DNA of 21,741 bases. Origin: JALRBM01 sp964615445 (GTDB taxonomy: Bacteria; Patescibacteriota; Saccharimonadia; Saccharimonadales; Saccharimonadaceae). Each line of letters starts with the position of its first letter. Within the stretch, counting starts at the first letter, position 1. Under the pieces are notes generated by a model. It searched no databases and was not told where the DNA came from. It saw nothing but the letters and a program-made list of their open reading frames with translations. The translations under genes were made by a program, and so were the position numbers. The DNA lies in the NCBI GenBank assembly GCA_964615445.1, contig CAZTOK010000021.1, forward strand, positions 1 through 21,741, given 5' to 3'. Positions 21,294-21,741 of the stretch are shown in pieces.

Positions 21294-21321
21294 ACGCTCC
21301 TATTCTAACAGAATAAATTTG

Positions 21322-21368
21322 AGCTTTTGTGTGGTCAACCTGCCTAAACTCGGTGGAATTTAAAAGCT
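21322..21368 (+). repeat. Junction repeat, divergent type A (copy 15), between divergent genes
   Basis: Outer arms AGCTTTT (21322-21328) and AAAAGCT pair perfectly. The right half CGGTGGAATTTAAAAGCT resembles TTGGAATTGGGAACT of copy 5. It lies between the IPK and DUF1579-like starts. Confidence 0.5.
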
Positions 21369-21394
21369 AATTGTTTATTTGTTACTATAAGAAC

Positions 21395-21741
21395 ATGAAG
21401 AATAAAGCACTCGCCGCACTTGAACCACTCATTGGTAAATGGGAATACACTATGTATAACTGCTGGTTCCTAGAAAGCATGGATGCTACAGTCAAAGGCT
21501 TCACAACTATCGAGCGTCTCGATGATGCTTTTCTCGTCATCCGCAGTAGCAGCGCCGACAAAAAACCGAGTGATACTTGGATTATTGGATACAGCGATCC
21601 ACAAGAAAAATATCAGATGCTTTATTATGACCAACGTGGAGTTGCGCGTATTTTTAACACGACATTCAACGATAATAAACTTGTTTTTCTAAGGGAGGAC
21701 AAGGATTTTTACCAGCGAATGACTCTTGAAATCAAGGCTAA
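21395..21741 (+). CDS. DUF1579-like small lipocalin-fold protein, truncated by window end
   Basis: TGT-TACTAT (box 21383-21388) ends six bases before the ATG at 21395, and the frame stays open to the end of the window (115 codons). The product begins MKNKALAALEPLIGKWEYTM, the usual opening of DUF1579 and related lipocalin-like beta-barrels (..L..L.G.W...). It continues with strands typical of such barrels: ATVKGFTTIERLDDAFLVIRS, TWIIGYSDPQEKYQMLYYDQRGVARIF and KLVFLRED-KDFYQRMTLEI. The family has no fixed function; small-ligand binding is usual for the fold. It is probably the next single-gene unit of the array. Confidence 0.7.
   Translation, partial: MKNKALAALEPLIGKWEYTMYNCWFLESMDATVKGFTTIERLDDAFLVIRSSSADKKPSDTWIIGYSDPQEKYQMLYYDQRGVARIFNTTFNDNKLVFLREDKDFYQRMTLEIKA

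Noticed and set aside
10414..21368. Calling the repeats integron attC sites
   Set aside because: The outer bases do not fit RYYYAAC...GTTRRRY, copies are short, genes lie on both strands with their own promoters, and no integrase or attI is present. I keep it only as an analogy.
10414..21368. CRISPR array
   Set aside because: Repeats are diverged, spaced by whole genes of 0.3-1.6 kb, and no cas gene is present.

Overview
The window looks like a chromosomal stretch of an ultrasmall, episymbiotic bacterium of the Patescibacteria/CPR, most probably a Saccharibacteria relative. This is an inference from gene content (a replication-relaxation protein, an archaeal-type isopentenyl phosphate kinase, many tiny lineage-specific proteins), from AT-rich DNA, and from start signals in which an extended -10 box often lies only 6-7 nt before the start codon (predicted leaderless mRNAs). 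UGA is used as a stop, so the code is the standard bacterial one and not the SR1/Gracilibacteria code. A run of 10 Ns (1996-2005) and two single-base frame breaks suggest draft quality, or real decay.

Layout. 1-2470: the 3' end of murA, a small SD-led gene, tRNA-His, a tiny basic protein, a CYTH-domain gene split by a frame break, and a uridine-kinase-like P-loop kinase interrupted by the N gap. 2600-5820: a mobile or foreign-looking zone with two GC-rich SD-led small genes (2710-3141 and 5395-5685) around a replication-relaxation protein and an IS1595-family transposase. 5830-10380: tRNA-Gly, small hypotheticals, a 965-aa cell-envelope protein (signal peptide, two membrane segments, HExxH motif, VWD domain, three C-terminal PPC-like repeats), a divergent lipoprotein, and tRNA-Arg.

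10380-21741 is the most interesting part: a cassette-like array that starts right after tRNA-Arg. It holds mostly single, unrelated accessory genes: EEP nuclease, S51 peptidase, three GNAT acetyltransferases, membrane proteins, YqeY-like, VanZ-like, a broken ABC exporter, peptide deformylase, CYTH, a possible DNA glycosylase, isopentenyl phosphate kinase and a DUF1579-like protein. Nearly every gene junction carries a copy of one 35-55 bp imperfectly palindromic element that begins AGTTCTAATTT. I count 15 copies. Five genes take their stop codon from fixed positions inside this element, and most genes carry their own leaderless promoter. The structure resembles an integron cassette array, but the repeat does not match the attC consensus and no integrase is in the window. 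It may be a different cassette or recombination-site system, or a dispersed palindromic repeat family.

Two expression styles coexist. Array and core genes tend to have TGn-TATAAT boxes abutting the start codon. Five small genes elsewhere (394, 3141, 5395, 6718 and 9758 starts) have clear Shine-Dalgarno sequences and strong hairpins without U-tracts near their stops.
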